From Sphingopyxis sp. (lineage in GTDB: Bacteria > Pseudomonadota > Alphaproteobacteria > Sphingomonadales > Sphingomonadaceae): DNA of 64,000 bases. The stretch's first letter is position 1. Each line of letters begins with the position of its first letter. Location: NCBI GenBank assembly GCA_013823985.1, contig PNNB01000008.1, positions 1 through 64,000 of the forward strand. Direction: 5' to 3'. A program made the translations under genes and the position numbers. The notes beneath the pieces were generated by a model. That model had not been told where the DNA came from and searched no databases. It was given only the letters and a program-made list of their open reading frames with translations. Below, piece after piece: positions 51,549-61,231 of the stretch.

Positions 51549-53152
51549 AGCTCAAATATGCTTTTTTCGCCGGTGCCATGCTGCTTGCAACTCCTGTCTC
51601 AGCCGCTGTCGCTCCGCCGCCAACGACCGAGGTCGCGAAAGCCAATCTTGCTAAAGCCGGGCCAATCGAAAGTTTCGACCTGTTCCAATTGGCCGATGGT
51701 ATTGATGATGGTGCACTGAACAGCGAAGTCATAACGGCTGCCTATCTTGCCCGAATTGCGGCAGTCGACGACAGTGGTCCGACGCTGAACGCTGTCATTG
51801 CAACTTTCCCCGATGCTCTGGATCAGGCGCGGGCAATGGATGCGGAGCTAAAGGCCGGCAAGTATCGTGGTCCGATGCACGGATTACCGGTTTTAGTAAA
51901 AGACAATATCGAGGTAGCTGGTCCGATTCCGACGACCGCAGGCTCGCTGGCGCTAGCGGATAATGTTACCGGTCGGGACGCGCCGCTAATCGCTCGGTTG
52001 CGCGAAGCAGGTGCCGTCATATTGGGTAAAACGAATTTGAGCGAATGGGCGAATATCCGTTCCGACAATTCCACCAGCGGATGGAGCGCGGTTGGCGGTC
52101 TAACCAAAAACCCCCATGCGCTTGATCGCAACAGTTGTGGTTCATCGAGTGGAAGCGGTTCAGCAATGGCGGCCGGACTTGCGGCAGCGACAATCGGTAC
52201 CGAAACGGACGGCTCCATCACATGCCCCGCAGGCGTCAATGGTATTGTCGGATTTAAACCGACTGTTGGCCTCGTTTCACGCCGGTATGTCGTGCCGATT
52301 AGCCATAGCCAGGATACGGCAGGCCCAATGACTCGCACGGTCCGTGACGCAGCCATTCTGCTGACCGCCATGGCGGGCACAGATCCACAAGACCCCGCGA
52401 CGGCCGATGCCGATCGATGGCGTGGCAACTTTGCGGCCGGACTATCGGTCGACGGCTTGAAGGGAATGCGCGTTGGCATTCTGCGTGCACCCAATGTCGA
52501 CGCGGCCCGTTTCGATGCAGCTATTGCAAAGCTGAAAGAAGGCGGCGCCGAAATCATTTTTTTGGACATGCCAAAGCTCGACCGGCAAAAATTGGGGCAA
52601 GCGGAATTTAAAGTCCTGCTCGCCGAATTGAAAGCCGACCTTGCCGCCTATTTGCAAGGCTTACCGGAAAATGGAGTTCCGCATAAGTCCCTTGCCGACA
52701 TCATCGCCTTCAACAAGACACATGCTGACAAGGAGCTAGCCTATTTCGGACAGGATACATTCGAGCTAGCCGACAAGGAAGCTGACCTTGATGATCCCGC
52801 CTATCAAGACGCGCTCGCAACCTCCCGTCAGCTTGCAGCGGGCGCCTTGAATTGCATGCTCAGCACATACAATCTAGATGTCATTGTCGCACAAACCAAT
52901 GGACCTGCTTGGGTATCGACTTTAGGCAAAGGCGACGCCTTTTCAGGACCAAGCGCAAGCCAATTGCCTGCCATCGCAGGGTTTCCGCACCTGACGGTAC
53001 CCATGGGCATGTCGGGCGGTTTACCTGTCGGCCTGAGTTTCATCGGGGGAAAGTGGCATGACTACAAAGTGCTAAAGGCAGGCTATGCCTACGAACAGCT
53101 TTCAAAGGAACGGGTAACGCCCACCTACAAGTTGAGTCTGGATAGTAAATAA
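51545..53152 (+). CDS. Exported amidase (amidase signature family)
   Basis: A 535-residue hydrolase of the amidase-signature family, with a signal peptide (MKLKYAFFAGAMLLATPVSAA) pointing to the periplasm. The catalytic Lys is in GLPVLVKDNIEVAGPIPTTAGS, the cis-Ser/Ser nucleophile block in GSSSGSGSAMAAGLAAATIG and TETDGSITCPAGVNGIVGFKPT. Substrate is unknown; family members cleave a wide range of amides, including peptide amides. The start is a TTG at 51545 overlapping proC, and the first thioesterase gene begins one base before its stop ends. Confidence 0.93.
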   Translation: MKLKYAFFAGAMLLATPVSAAVAPPPTTEVAKANLAKAGPIESFDLFQLADGIDDGALNSEVITAAYLARIAAVDDSGPTLNAVIATFPDALDQARAMDAELKAGKYRGPMHGLPVLVKDNIEVAGPIPTTAGSLALADNVTGRDAPLIARLREAGAVILGKTNLSEWANIRSDNSTSGWSAVGGLTKNPHALDRNSCGSSSGSGSAMAAGLAAATIGTETDGSITCPAGVNGIVGFKPTVGLVSRRYVVPISHSQDTAGPMTRTVRDAAILLTAMAGTDPQDPATADADRWRGNFAAGLSVDGLKGMRVGILRAPNVDAARFDAAIAKLKEGGAEIIFLDMPKLDRQKLGQAEFKVLLAELKADLAAYLQGLPENGVPHKSLADIIAFNKTHADKELAYFGQDTFELADKEADLDDPAYQDALATSRQLAAGALNCMLSTYNLDVIVAQTNGPAWVSTLGKGDAFSGPSASQLPAIAGFPHLTVPMGMSGGLPVGLSFIGGKWHDYKVLKAGYAYEQLSKERVTPTYKLSLDSK

Positions 53153-53625
53153 TGGCGTTCAACAAACCAGAATTGGGAAGCCTAATTCCCACAAACACTG
53201 CTTTTGATCCCGCATTGGTCAATAAGCTGATGGGCAAATTTGGCCATGGCGGTTTTCTGGATATGGAATATGTAGGTCATGGCGAGGATTGGGTTGAACT
53301 GGCGATCGACTGGCGCGCCGATCTGGTGGCCGATCCGGAAACCGGTATACTGGCATCTGCGGCGGTCATCAGCCTTATGGACAATGCGACCAGCATGTCG
53401 ATCTGGACAAAATTGGGTGAATTTCGACCGCAAGTGACAATGGATTTGCGCCTTGATTATCTGCGTCCCTCACCTGCCGGCGCGCGCGTCTATGGCCGGG
53501 GGATTTGTTACCACCTGACGCAGACCATCGGATTTGTCCGGGGCTTTGCCCATAATGGCGATATTGATGACCCGTTGGCACATGCCAGCGGAACATTCAT
53601 CAGGGTCGGGGACCGGGTATCATGA
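53152..53625 (+). CDS. PaaI-family hotdog thioesterase (first of a pair)
   Basis: A 157-residue hotdog-fold protein. MDNATSMSIWTKLGEFRPQVTMDLRLDYLRPSPAGARVYGRGICYHLTQTIGFVRGFAHN follows the PaaI pattern of a central helix with a catalytic acid followed by long strands. It overlaps the amidase stop (TAATG) and the next thioesterase start, so all three are coupled. Such enzymes hydrolyse acyl-CoA thioesters; the acyl group here is unknown. Confidence 0.88.
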   Translation: MAFNKPELGSLIPTNTAFDPALVNKLMGKFGHGGFLDMEYVGHGEDWVELAIDWRADLVADPETGILASAAVISLMDNATSMSIWTKLGEFRPQVTMDLRLDYLRPSPAGARVYGRGICYHLTQTIGFVRGFAHNGDIDDPLAHASGTFIRVGDRVS

Positions 53626-54041
53626 ATGGCCCTCTCGCAAACGGTTTGCCGCCTTACGCCCTCGCGCTGGATATGGAAGTTGTAGACCGTATAGATGGCA
53701 CGCCCGTAATCGGCATGCCCTTTGCCGATAAGGTTCAGGGTCGTCCGGGCTTTCTGCATGGTGGCGCGATTTCGGGCCTACTCGAGATGGCTGCTATTGC
53801 CGCGATACATCAGGCATTGCGCGCAAAAGGCAGCGATAGCGGCATTAAGCAGGTCAATGTAACGATTGATTTCATGCGCGGCGGATTGGGGCAAATGACC
53901 TATGCTGTCGGTGAGGTCATCCGGTTAGGCCGGACAATGGCCAATGTCGAAGCCCGCGCTTGGCAGGACGACCGGAGCAAGCCCATAGCCATCGGTACGA
54001 TGCACTATCTCATCCGCCGACCGAAAGTTGAGGGCGCTTAG
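53622..54041 (+). CDS. PaaI-family hotdog thioesterase (second of a pair)
   Basis: A 139-residue hotdog protein. GMPFADKVQGRPGFLHGGAISGLLEMAAIAAIHQAL contains the family HGG motif with the catalytic acid in LLEMAA, and VNVTIDFMRGGLGQMTYAVGEVIRLGRTMANVEARAWQD the strands. It starts inside the end of the first thioesterase gene (ATGA). The two differ in sequence, so they may form a heteromeric complex or act on different substrates. Confidence 0.9.
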   Translation: MNGPLANGLPPYALALDMEVVDRIDGTPVIGMPFADKVQGRPGFLHGGAISGLLEMAAIAAIHQALRAKGSDSGIKQVNVTIDFMRGGLGQMTYAVGEVIRLGRTMANVEARAWQDDRSKPIAIGTMHYLIRRPKVEGA

Positions 54042-54054
54042 GAATTAGTGCGCT

Positions 54055-54567
54055 TCATGCCTCGCCGTGGGTTTCGATCAAGGCGCTGGTAATGGCCTCT
54101 TCCGGGGTCTTGTCACCCCAGATGATGAACTGAAACACGGGGTAAAAGCGCTCGCATTCATCAATTGCGACATCGATAATTGTCTGGGCATGGTCAACGC
54201 CCAGCAACCCGTTCGACGGCATCAGGCTACCATGCCGGAACAGCAATATGCCATTGGCCGACCACATGTCGAAATGGCCCAACCACAACTGTTCGTTGAT
54301 AAGGCCTAGTGCCTTGTAAATAGCGTCGCGCTTGTCGCTTGGCACCGTTACATCGGGCAGCAGAATAAGCTGTAACGCATTATCCTCTTCACGCCATATG
54401 GCGCGGATCTGGTAACTGGTCCAACTGCCTTTATATTCGGCGGTAATCTCATCCTCGCCGTCCAGTTCATAGGACCAGCCGCGCGCTTCGAACAATGCGG
54501 CGAGCATGTCTACAGGCGCGGATTCGTCCCGTTCAAACTGCTCATATTGTTCGTCTGCATCGTGCAT
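54055..54567 (-). CDS. YbjN-domain protein
   Basis: A 170-residue protein: PVDMLAALFEARGWSYELDGEDEITAEYKGSWTSYQIRAIWREEDNALQLILLPDV, then ALGLINEQLWLGHFDMWSANGILLFRHGSL, is the YbjN (DUF1790) pattern, a tetrahedral alpha/beta fold like that of type III secretion chaperones. No catalytic residues are known. It converges on the thioesterase genes and is the last leftward gene of this stretch. Confidence 0.9.
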   Translation of the reverse strand: MHDADEQYEQFERDESAPVDMLAALFEARGWSYELDGEDEITAEYKGSWTSYQIRAIWREEDNALQLILLPDVTVPSDKRDAIYKALGLINEQLWLGHFDMWSANGILLFRHGSLMPSNGLLGVDHAQTIIDVAIDECERFYPVFQFIIWGDKTPEEAITSALIETHGEA

Positions 54568-54676
54568 GCTTTATGCGCCCATCATTATGCGCTGATTCTG
54601 CCTTGCTGCGGACTCGCGCGCAAGGGGCTTGCGCCGAGTGTCCGCACAAGTCTGTGGGCGGGTTGTGGAAAAGTTT

Positions 54677-54994
54677 TTACTTTTTGACCGCTGGCTTCTT
54701 TGGCGCAGGCTCGGCTTTAGGCGAAACCTTCGCTGCGGGCGCTGCTTTTGATCCCAATGCGGCTTCCAGAGCGGCAACGCGTTTGCCTAATGCTTCCGCT
54801 TCTTCGCGAGCATTGGCAGCAAGCGCTTTAACGGCATCAAATTCTTCACGGGTAACCAGATCCAGGCCGCCTGCCCATTCGCGCGCGCGTTCGCGCATGC
54901 TGGCTTCTGCTTCGCGGCCCATGCCTGCGACCGTGCCCGCAACGCCGTTCAGCACCTTGGCCAGATCATCAAAAATACGCTTTTCGCTTTGCAT
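54677..54994 (-). CDS. UbiK/BMFP-family accessory factor
   Basis: A 105-residue protein, MQSEKRIFDDLAKVLNGVAGTVAGMGREAEASMRERAREWAGGLDLVTREEFDAVKALAANAREEAEALGKRVAALEAAL, with an amphipathic helix followed by a coiled coil and a Lys/Ala/Pro-rich tail. This matches BMFP/UbiK, a trimeric membrane-fusing protein linked to ubiquinone synthesis. The ATG three codons into the frame is likely. TspO follows it upstream on the same strand. Confidence 0.9.
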   Translation of the reverse strand: MQSEKRIFDDLAKVLNGVAGTVAGMGREAEASMRERAREWAGGLDLVTREEFDAVKALAANAREEAEALGKRVAALEAALGSKAAPAAKVSPKAEPAPKKPAVKK

Positions 54995-55035
54995 GTCGTT
55001 CACTCCATTTCCGCCAGTGTCCCCGGGGGTGGGAA

Positions 55036-55596
55036 TTAGCGTCCAGACCCTATTTGGGAACTCGCAGCCGGAACGTAAAGGCTTTCCGCGTCCGGATTCA
55101 GCTGATCTATCTTATAATTCAAGATAGCCGCAAAGCTGATCCAGACCAGATATGGCACCATCAGCCAGGCCGCAGCCTTGCGAACGCGCCCAAATGCGAC
55201 AGTTGTCGCTATGGCCACAATCAACATTGCAACGATAATATAAAATGCGGTCGATACTTTATGCTGGCCAAAAAACACTGGCGACCACGTCAGGTTGATC
55301 AGGAATTGCGTCAGGAACAGTCCGATCGCAATCCCCCGCCCCCGTGCACCACGCGCGTGCAACACCATCGCAAAAGCGAGCCCCATGAGGAAATAGAGCG
55401 TGGGCCATACAACGCCAAAAACCCAACCAGGTGGTTGAATGTCAGGCTTGATGAGGGTCTGGTACCAACTATTCTCGGCTGTCGAACCGGATATTGTGCC
55501 CGATAGAAACCCGAAAAACATCGTGACCGGGATCACAAAAAGCGCCCAGCGCAAAAGCGACATGCGCAGCTGCGAAGCAGATGCAAGCTGGTTCAT
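55036..55596 (-). CDS. tspO: TspO/MBR-family membrane protein
   Basis: A 186-residue protein with five membrane helices. W-rich motifs typical of TspO are seen: SWYQTLIKPDIQPPGWVFGVVWPTLYFLMGLA and FLINLTWSPVFFGQHKVSTAFY. The family binds porphyrins and cholesterol-like ligands and affects tetrapyrrole handling and stress responses. GGAG precedes the ATG at 55596, which is chosen over a frame that opens at 55713 in the terminator region. Confidence 0.93.
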   Translation of the reverse strand: MNQLASASQLRMSLLRWALFVIPVTMFFGFLSGTISGSTAENSWYQTLIKPDIQPPGWVFGVVWPTLYFLMGLAFAMVLHARGARGRGIAIGLFLTQFLINLTWSPVFFGQHKVSTAFYIIVAMLIVAIATTVAFGRVRKAAAWLMVPYLVWISFAAILNYKIDQLNPDAESLYVPAASSQIGSGR

Positions 55597-55673
55597 GGGA
55601 GTCTCCAGACTTATCCGGCGATTCGGGCGAACGCCGTTCGACCAATTCCTTAGCATCCTCGAAGAATAGAACA

Positions 55674-55703
55674 AGGCCGCCTGCCCTTGCGGGAAGACGG
55701 CCT
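55674..55703 (-). terminator. Probable terminator after the 99-aa gene
   Basis: On the minus strand AGGCCG pairs with CGGCCT across an 18-base loop that itself folds around CCCGCAAGGG, then TGTTCTATTCTT follows. It lies between the end of the small gene at 55744 and tspO. Confidence 0.5.
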
Positions 55704-55743
55704 GTTGTTTCAATATGAAGCGCGGCGGGTGACGCGCTGTGGT

Positions 55744-56043
55744 TTACTTGCGCGTGCCGGAAAGGCCCATCGAACCGAATGCACCTGCCTTCACTTCACC
55801 AGAAATGGCATCGCCATCCACCGTTGCGGTGCAGTCAAGCTTCATAGGCATCGGAACAGTCATATCCATCGACCAGCTGATCGTGTCACCGTCGACGGTG
55901 CCGCTCGGAATGTCCATTGAGCCTAAGCCGCCAGCCATTTTACCCGAAAAACTGCCCCCATCACTATTGACGGTCAAAACAGCCTTCTGGTCGCCCATCG
56001 GGCTTTTGATTGTTACGTCCCAATCGCCATCAACTGATGCCAT
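55744..56043 (-). CDS. Small conserved hypothetical protein (99 aa)
   Basis: A 99-residue beta-rich protein with no signal peptide: MASVDGDWDVTIKSPMGDQKAVLTVNSDGGSFSGKMAGGLGSMDI and a second half with ISWSMDMTVPMPMKLDCTATVDGDAISGEVKAG. The repeated 'G.wd..i..P.G......l....dg..f.G.' layout resembles small lipocalin-like domains. GGAGCAG just before the ATG supports the start. It reads away from the M16 peptidase gene, twelve bases downstream of it. Function unknown. Confidence 0.8.
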   Translation of the reverse strand: MASVDGDWDVTIKSPMGDQKAVLTVNSDGGSFSGKMAGGLGSMDIPSGTVDGDTISWSMDMTVPMPMKLDCTATVDGDAISGEVKAGAFGSMGLSGTRK

Positions 56044-56054
56044 AATCCTGCTCC

Positions 56055-58934
56055 TTATTTAGCGTTGTTGCTTGCACTTGTGTTAGCAGCTTCACCAACC
56101 ATTTCAATTGGCAAACCGAGCGCTTCGAGTTGCGGCTTCACTTTTGCCGCATCGCCTACAACCAACCATGTGATTTTCGCAGGATCGATCCTCGCACGCA
56201 TCTCGTCGTTCAATGCTCTAGCTGTAAGTGCGGTATATTTGGCCGCAATGGTTTCCGCATAATCGAACGGGCGCTTGTTCAGCCGGTCCGCCTGCATCTG
56301 GCCCAGAACAGCCGCCGACTGTTCATAGCTACCAGGCAGTTCGAGAACATTGCCCTTGATGGTTTTATCCAGTTCATCGGGAGTCACGGGTTTCGACCCA
56401 TTGAAATCCTTCAGCTGGTCCATCAACACCTTGATCGAAGGGCCAGTTTGGTTGGTCTGCACAGGCGCGAACATATAGAATGGCACACGGTCTTCTGCAC
56501 CGTTTACCTGCGAGCGAACCCCATATGACCAGCCCTTTGTTTCGCGAAGATCCATGTTGATCCGCGAAAGGAAGTCGCCTCCGAAAATCTCGTTGGCAGC
56601 GCGCAATGTCAAAAGATCGTCGGATCCCTTGGCATCGAGAACCTTACCCGCCATCACGAGCGATTGCGGCGAATTGGGCCGGTCGAAAAGCAGGATCTTT
56701 GATTGAGCAGCCGGAATCGCAGCCGTGAAGTTTTTAGCCGGCGCAGCCGACGCAGCGGGCTTCCACTTGCCAAACCGCTTTTCAAGAAGCGGTTTGATTT
56801 CCTGCAGGCTGGTATCACCGACCACGAATATCTCGGCCTTTGCCGGATGAATCCAACCCTGATGGAATGCGGCCACGTCTGCCTTGCTGATTGTCGCGAC
56901 TGTCTCGGGATAACCACTGCCAGTTTGCGGGCCGCCATAAGGGTGGCCTTTGCCATAGATCATCGGCGGAAGCGTCCGGACGGCAATGCCCTGCGGCTGG
57001 TTATTTTCCGACTTTATGCGGGTCTGTTGCTGGACGCGCACGCGCTCCAGTTCTTTTTCGTCAAAGGCAGGATTTTTGATGACGTCGGCGAGCAGGTCGA
57101 GCGAAGGAGCCAAGTTCGGCTTGACCGCACGCAAGCTTGCGACGGTGCGATCAAGCGAGGAATTGACGTTTACATCCGCGCCCAGCTTTTCTTCCGTTTC
57201 CGCAATTTGGGTGGAGGTCAGTGTCTTGGTGCCCTCCATCAGCATGGTCGACATCATCGACGCAATTCCGCGCTTGTCGACAGGGTCTGCCGAATATCCC
57301 GCGTTAAAGCTTACCGCGACACGCACTGTCGGCACCGCAGCCCGGCGCGCGAAGAAAACCTTGATGCCGTTCTTCAGCGTGGTTTCTTCAACTGTCGGGA
57401 AATCAAGCGCAGGTGTTCCGGTAGGTTCCGGAAACTTGCTGCGGTCCTGAAAAATGGTTCCCACCGTTCCGGCGAGGTCCTCACTACCCGGAGGAGAATA
57501 AAATGCGGGCGCAGACAGTGTACCTGTGCGCATGCCCGAGCCTGCTGCGACTTCCTGATAGGCTTCGCGTTCACCAGGCTCGACGCGGATTTCGAGAACC
57601 GGACGCGTCAGCCATTTCTGCATCGCTGCCTTCACAGTTTCCGGTTTCGTTGCTGCGAGACGCTGCAATTCTTTTTTGTAGAAATTGGAGTCGCCAACAT
57701 AAAGCTGGCCTTCAGCGAGCGCGACGGCCTTACCGCCGAAACCGCCGACTTGTTCAAGCCCATCAATCTGCTGGGCAATGGTGCTGGTCGCGACGCGCTG
57801 TACTTCTTCGGCGGTAGGACCGTTCGCAATGAACTCGGCGAGAATTTCGTCAAGACGTTTAGCAACAGCGTCAGCATCTCCTCCGGGCTTCACATCAACC
57901 TGAATGTTCACGGCGCTGCCGTGCACAAATGGCAACATATAGGCTGCAACGTTGACCGCGCTCTGCTCCTGACGAACAAGAATATTATCTAGCCGAGAGC
58001 TTGAAAGACCGCCGAGTGCAGCCATCGCGACGTAAAGTGCGTTGGCATCCGGATCCGCAAGACCCGGAACAACCCAGTTGCGATAGATACGTGTCGAAGG
58101 AATCTTGTCCTTCATCACGATCTTGATTGGCTTTTCGAGCGTCGGGATCGGTGCATTCACAGGTGGAACATCCTTGCCCCGCTTGATGCTGCCAAACCAT
58201 TTTTCAACCAGCGGCTTGGCCTGCGCAGCATTAATATCACCTGCAAGGACAAGGACCGCATTATTTGGGCCATAATGGTCGGTGAACCACAGCTTCATGT
58301 CGTCCAGTGACGCTGCCGCCAAATCTTCAAGGCTACCGATTGTATCGTGGTGGTAGGGGTGACCGACGGGGAACAACGTTTCCGACCGCTTATAGTCAAC
58401 CAGCCCAAAAGGCTGATTGTCGCCCTGACGCTTTTCATTGGATACAACGCCGATCTGGTTATCCAGCTTTTCCTTGGTCAGGCCATTGAGCAAATAGCCC
58501 ATGCGGTCGCTTTCCAAAAACAACGCCGACTCAAGCGCTGTCGTTGGGACCGTCTGGAAATAATTGGTCCGGTCAAGCCATGTGGTTCCGTTCAGATCGG
58601 TCGCGCCAATTTTCTTGGTGTATTCAAAATAATCGCCCGGCGCATTTTCGCTGCCATTAAACATGATATGCTCGAACAAATGGGCATAACCGGTTTTACC
58701 CTTTGGCTCGTTCTTCGAACCCACGCCATACCAGATGGAGACCGCTACAATCGGAGCCTTGCGGTCTTCGTGCACCAATACGGTAAGACCATTGGGCAGA
58801 GTGAATTTCTCGTGCGGAATATTGACCGCATCTACCAGTTTGGAAACCGGCGCTGGCTCGTTCGCCAAGGCTGGCGCGTTGGAAATAAGCGCACTGCCAG
58901 ACAACATCAGTGCGAGTGTGAATTTACGAACCAT
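56055..58934 (-). CDS. Exported double-domain M16 zinc peptidase
   Basis: A 959-residue protein with a signal peptide (MVRKFTLALMLSGSALISNAPALA). The first M16 domain carries the inverted zinc motif in TGYAHLFEHIMFNGSE (HxxEH) with the distal glutamate about 75 residues later in NEKRQGDNQPFG-type context. The second domain (from about 500: VFFARRAAVPTVRVAVSFNAG...) lacks the HxxEH and is the usual inactive partner that closes the chamber. Such enzymes degrade peptides in the periplasm. GGGAG seven bases before the ATG at 58934 decides the start. Confidence 0.94.
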   Translation of the reverse strand: MVRKFTLALMLSGSALISNAPALANEPAPVSKLVDAVNIPHEKFTLPNGLTVLVHEDRKAPIVAVSIWYGVGSKNEPKGKTGYAHLFEHIMFNGSENAPGDYFEYTKKIGATDLNGTTWLDRTNYFQTVPTTALESALFLESDRMGYLLNGLTKEKLDNQIGVVSNEKRQGDNQPFGLVDYKRSETLFPVGHPYHHDTIGSLEDLAAASLDDMKLWFTDHYGPNNAVLVLAGDINAAQAKPLVEKWFGSIKRGKDVPPVNAPIPTLEKPIKIVMKDKIPSTRIYRNWVVPGLADPDANALYVAMAALGGLSSSRLDNILVRQEQSAVNVAAYMLPFVHGSAVNIQVDVKPGGDADAVAKRLDEILAEFIANGPTAEEVQRVATSTIAQQIDGLEQVGGFGGKAVALAEGQLYVGDSNFYKKELQRLAATKPETVKAAMQKWLTRPVLEIRVEPGEREAYQEVAAGSGMRTGTLSAPAFYSPPGSEDLAGTVGTIFQDRSKFPEPTGTPALDFPTVEETTLKNGIKVFFARRAAVPTVRVAVSFNAGYSADPVDKRGIASMMSTMLMEGTKTLTSTQIAETEEKLGADVNVNSSLDRTVASLRAVKPNLAPSLDLLADVIKNPAFDEKELERVRVQQQTRIKSENNQPQGIAVRTLPPMIYGKGHPYGGPQTGSGYPETVATISKADVAAFHQGWIHPAKAEIFVVGDTSLQEIKPLLEKRFGKWKPAASAAPAKNFTAAIPAAQSKILLFDRPNSPQSLVMAGKVLDAKGSDDLLTLRAANEIFGGDFLSRINMDLRETKGWSYGVRSQVNGAEDRVPFYMFAPVQTNQTGPSIKVLMDQLKDFNGSKPVTPDELDKTIKGNVLELPGSYEQSAAVLGQMQADRLNKRPFDYAETIAAKYTALTARALNDEMRARIDPAKITWLVVGDAAKVKPQLEALGLPIEMVGEAANTSASNNAK

Positions 58935-59026
58935 GATATGCTCCCAAAGCTTTAAGATTGGTTGGAAAGATAGCGTGGGCGCGGCCAAACACAATGTTGC
59001 CGCGCCAATATTTCGACGAACAGCAT

Positions 59027-61138
59027 CTAAGGCCGATAGCGGCGTTTCGATACTTTAACCGCGTCCGCCCATTCAAAGTGCACAGGCTTATACTTCCCCG
59101 CCACAAAGAGCTTCATCTGATCGGTATAGTGTGGCGATTCCGGGCGCGTGGTCGCGGCACCGTAGGGCTGGATCGACTCTGATGTGAGCGTACCATCCTT
59201 GTCCCACCGGATCAGCATGATGAAGCTGTCACCATGTCGAACGCGAACTTTCTTGTCCGCTTGTTCGGCATCCCACATCGTGGTTGCACGCAACGTGTCG
59301 GTGCCGCCCAGCATGGCCATATCGGCTTTGCCACGGCGCAGGCGCTGAATGTCTGCCAAGGGCGGATCGATACGGCCGAAGCGATCTTGGAATTCGTCTA
59401 CCGCCTCGCGAAGGGTCTTGCGCGGATCGGGCATGGTTTCACCACGCCAGTTGCGTCGGGCGCCCAAGCGGATGACCCTCTCAGCGAAGGCGTCCGCAGC
59501 CCCCTTGCCATCGCTCGACCAATCCCAAGTGGCCAGCAGCTTTTGCGCCTTGAGCAAAGCAGGATCGTCTTTCAGGTCCAACGCGGCAAACGATGCGAGC
59601 CATGCGCCAACCCAGCTGTTCTTGCTGTAGATCGTGTCCATCTTGATCGCCAGCAACTCGTCAGGCGTAATCGAGCTATCGGCCGCCAACAATTCTGTCG
59701 CGCGAAGCCCGCGATTGGTCATGCCTTGTTCGATCCCGAGATAAGGCGAATAGTCCGATGGCTTCATTTCTGAGCCCGGCCCTGCGGCGAGAAACGGATT
59801 ATTATTGGCGTTTTGAACAAAGCCTGATTCCGGATCGACAATCTTCGGGTAGCGGTCAAAGCCGACTGGGCCATTCCACAGTGCTGCCGACGTATCGCCT
59901 GGCAACTCTTGCGTATAGTCGAAGCCGGGCTTCCGGTCTGGGAACAGCGCGTTGTAGATATAGGCTACACGACCGGTCTTGTCGGCGTAGATAAAATTGG
60001 TCGCTGGAATGCCGCCAATCGCCATAGACTTGGCCCATTCCTCCCAATTTTTGGCCTTGGTGTTGCGGTAATATTGTTCAACCAGTTTGACATTGTCGAT
60101 ACCGGCATAGCGAATCGCAAATGCGCCGCGCTTGTTTTTGATCACTGGTCCATGAACCGAGCGATACACCGTCTGCGGCACAGGCAGGTTGAACGGACCG
60201 AATTTTACCGGCAGCCAGACGCGCTTGGTCTCGAGCACCAGCCATTTGCCGTCGAAGCGATATTTGTCACCTGCCTCGTTCAATATCAATTTGTAGACGT
60301 CAATAAGATCGGGCCGGTTCACTGTATTTGTCCACCCCAAATTGCGGTTATGTCCCAACAGCACGAATGGTGATCCCGGAAACAACGCGCCTGCCATGTC
60401 GAGACCTTCACCCGAATGGGTCACTGCTTCATACCACGCGACCTGCCCTTCATAGGGTTGATGCGAATTGGAAATTAGCCAGGTTTTGCCATCCGCCATA
60501 CGTTTGGGGGCGATAGCGAAAGCGTTGGAACCGTTCATTTCGGGATCGCGCCCGATGGGAGTCATCCGCGCGGCGCTCTCCTTCGGTTGGGGTTTACCCT
60601 CCGCTAACGCGCCGATCGTGTTATCAAGGCCATAGAAGAAGGGTGCACGCAGAACGAAGCCAGTCACAATATCCTTGCCCGTCACCGGAAACAATTTTGA
60701 CAAGCGCACTTCCTGCGGATGCTTGTCGGCATAATGATTCAGACCCGCCGCATAGGCTTCGGCCACGGCACGAACTTGCGGGGACAATTCCATATATCGT
60801 CGGTCTGCCGTTTCACGTGCGCCGAGCAGGTGGAGCACAAAATCGACTTTGGCACCATCCGAACCGGCAATGGCGCCATAACGGCCGCGTGTCATAGCGA
60901 CGACATCTTCGATCGTCGAAAAATCATCCTCGGCATGGGCATAGGCCAAACCATAAGCCGTATCCGCGTCAGTCTTTCCGTTAATATGTGGAACGCCAAA
61001 AGAATCGCGGGCAATCTCAACATCATATTTACGGGGAGCAGGGGCAGCATATTCCGTTGCGACCAACGGTTCCCACACAAGTCCGGCAACCGCGACCAGG
61101 CCAACCAGCGCGAAGAGCGCCCACAGAAATTTCCGCAT
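59027..61138 (-). CDS. Penicillin acylase family Ntn-hydrolase
   Basis: A 703-residue exported protein. The signal or anchor is MRKFLWALFALVGLVAVAGLVW. The N-terminal domain shows VEIARDSFGVPHINGKTDADTAYGLAYAHAEDDFSTIE. The chain is cut autocatalytically before a serine, here in MNGSNAFAIAPKRMADGKTWL, making it the nucleophile of the beta subunit, followed by SNSHQPYEGQVAWYEA. Substrates of the family include penicillins, acyl-homoserine lactones and amides; the target here is unknown. GGGAGATTGGA before the ATG at 61138 fixes the start. It is divergent from the aminopeptidase gene. Confidence 0.93.
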   Translation of the reverse strand: MRKFLWALFALVGLVAVAGLVWEPLVATEYAAPAPRKYDVEIARDSFGVPHINGKTDADTAYGLAYAHAEDDFSTIEDVVAMTRGRYGAIAGSDGAKVDFVLHLLGARETADRRYMELSPQVRAVAEAYAAGLNHYADKHPQEVRLSKLFPVTGKDIVTGFVLRAPFFYGLDNTIGALAEGKPQPKESAARMTPIGRDPEMNGSNAFAIAPKRMADGKTWLISNSHQPYEGQVAWYEAVTHSGEGLDMAGALFPGSPFVLLGHNRNLGWTNTVNRPDLIDVYKLILNEAGDKYRFDGKWLVLETKRVWLPVKFGPFNLPVPQTVYRSVHGPVIKNKRGAFAIRYAGIDNVKLVEQYYRNTKAKNWEEWAKSMAIGGIPATNFIYADKTGRVAYIYNALFPDRKPGFDYTQELPGDTSAALWNGPVGFDRYPKIVDPESGFVQNANNNPFLAAGPGSEMKPSDYSPYLGIEQGMTNRGLRATELLAADSSITPDELLAIKMDTIYSKNSWVGAWLASFAALDLKDDPALLKAQKLLATWDWSSDGKGAADAFAERVIRLGARRNWRGETMPDPRKTLREAVDEFQDRFGRIDPPLADIQRLRRGKADMAMLGGTDTLRATTMWDAEQADKKVRVRHGDSFIMLIRWDKDGTLTSESIQPYGAATTRPESPHYTDQMKLFVAGKYKPVHFEWADAVKVSKRRYRP

Positions 61139-61231
61139 TCCAATCTCCCATGCGACGTGACCTTGTATCATCGGTCCGTTCGCCTAATAAAGGGAGGCAT
61201 AACCAAGTTTGAAGGAAAGGAAAGTCCCCCC

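Noticed and set aside
56703-57992. Long open frame on the plus strand (429 codons) inside the M16 peptidase gene
   Set aside because: It is antisense to a well-supported gene, rich in Cys, Arg and His, with no domain; it reflects codon bias of the real gene.
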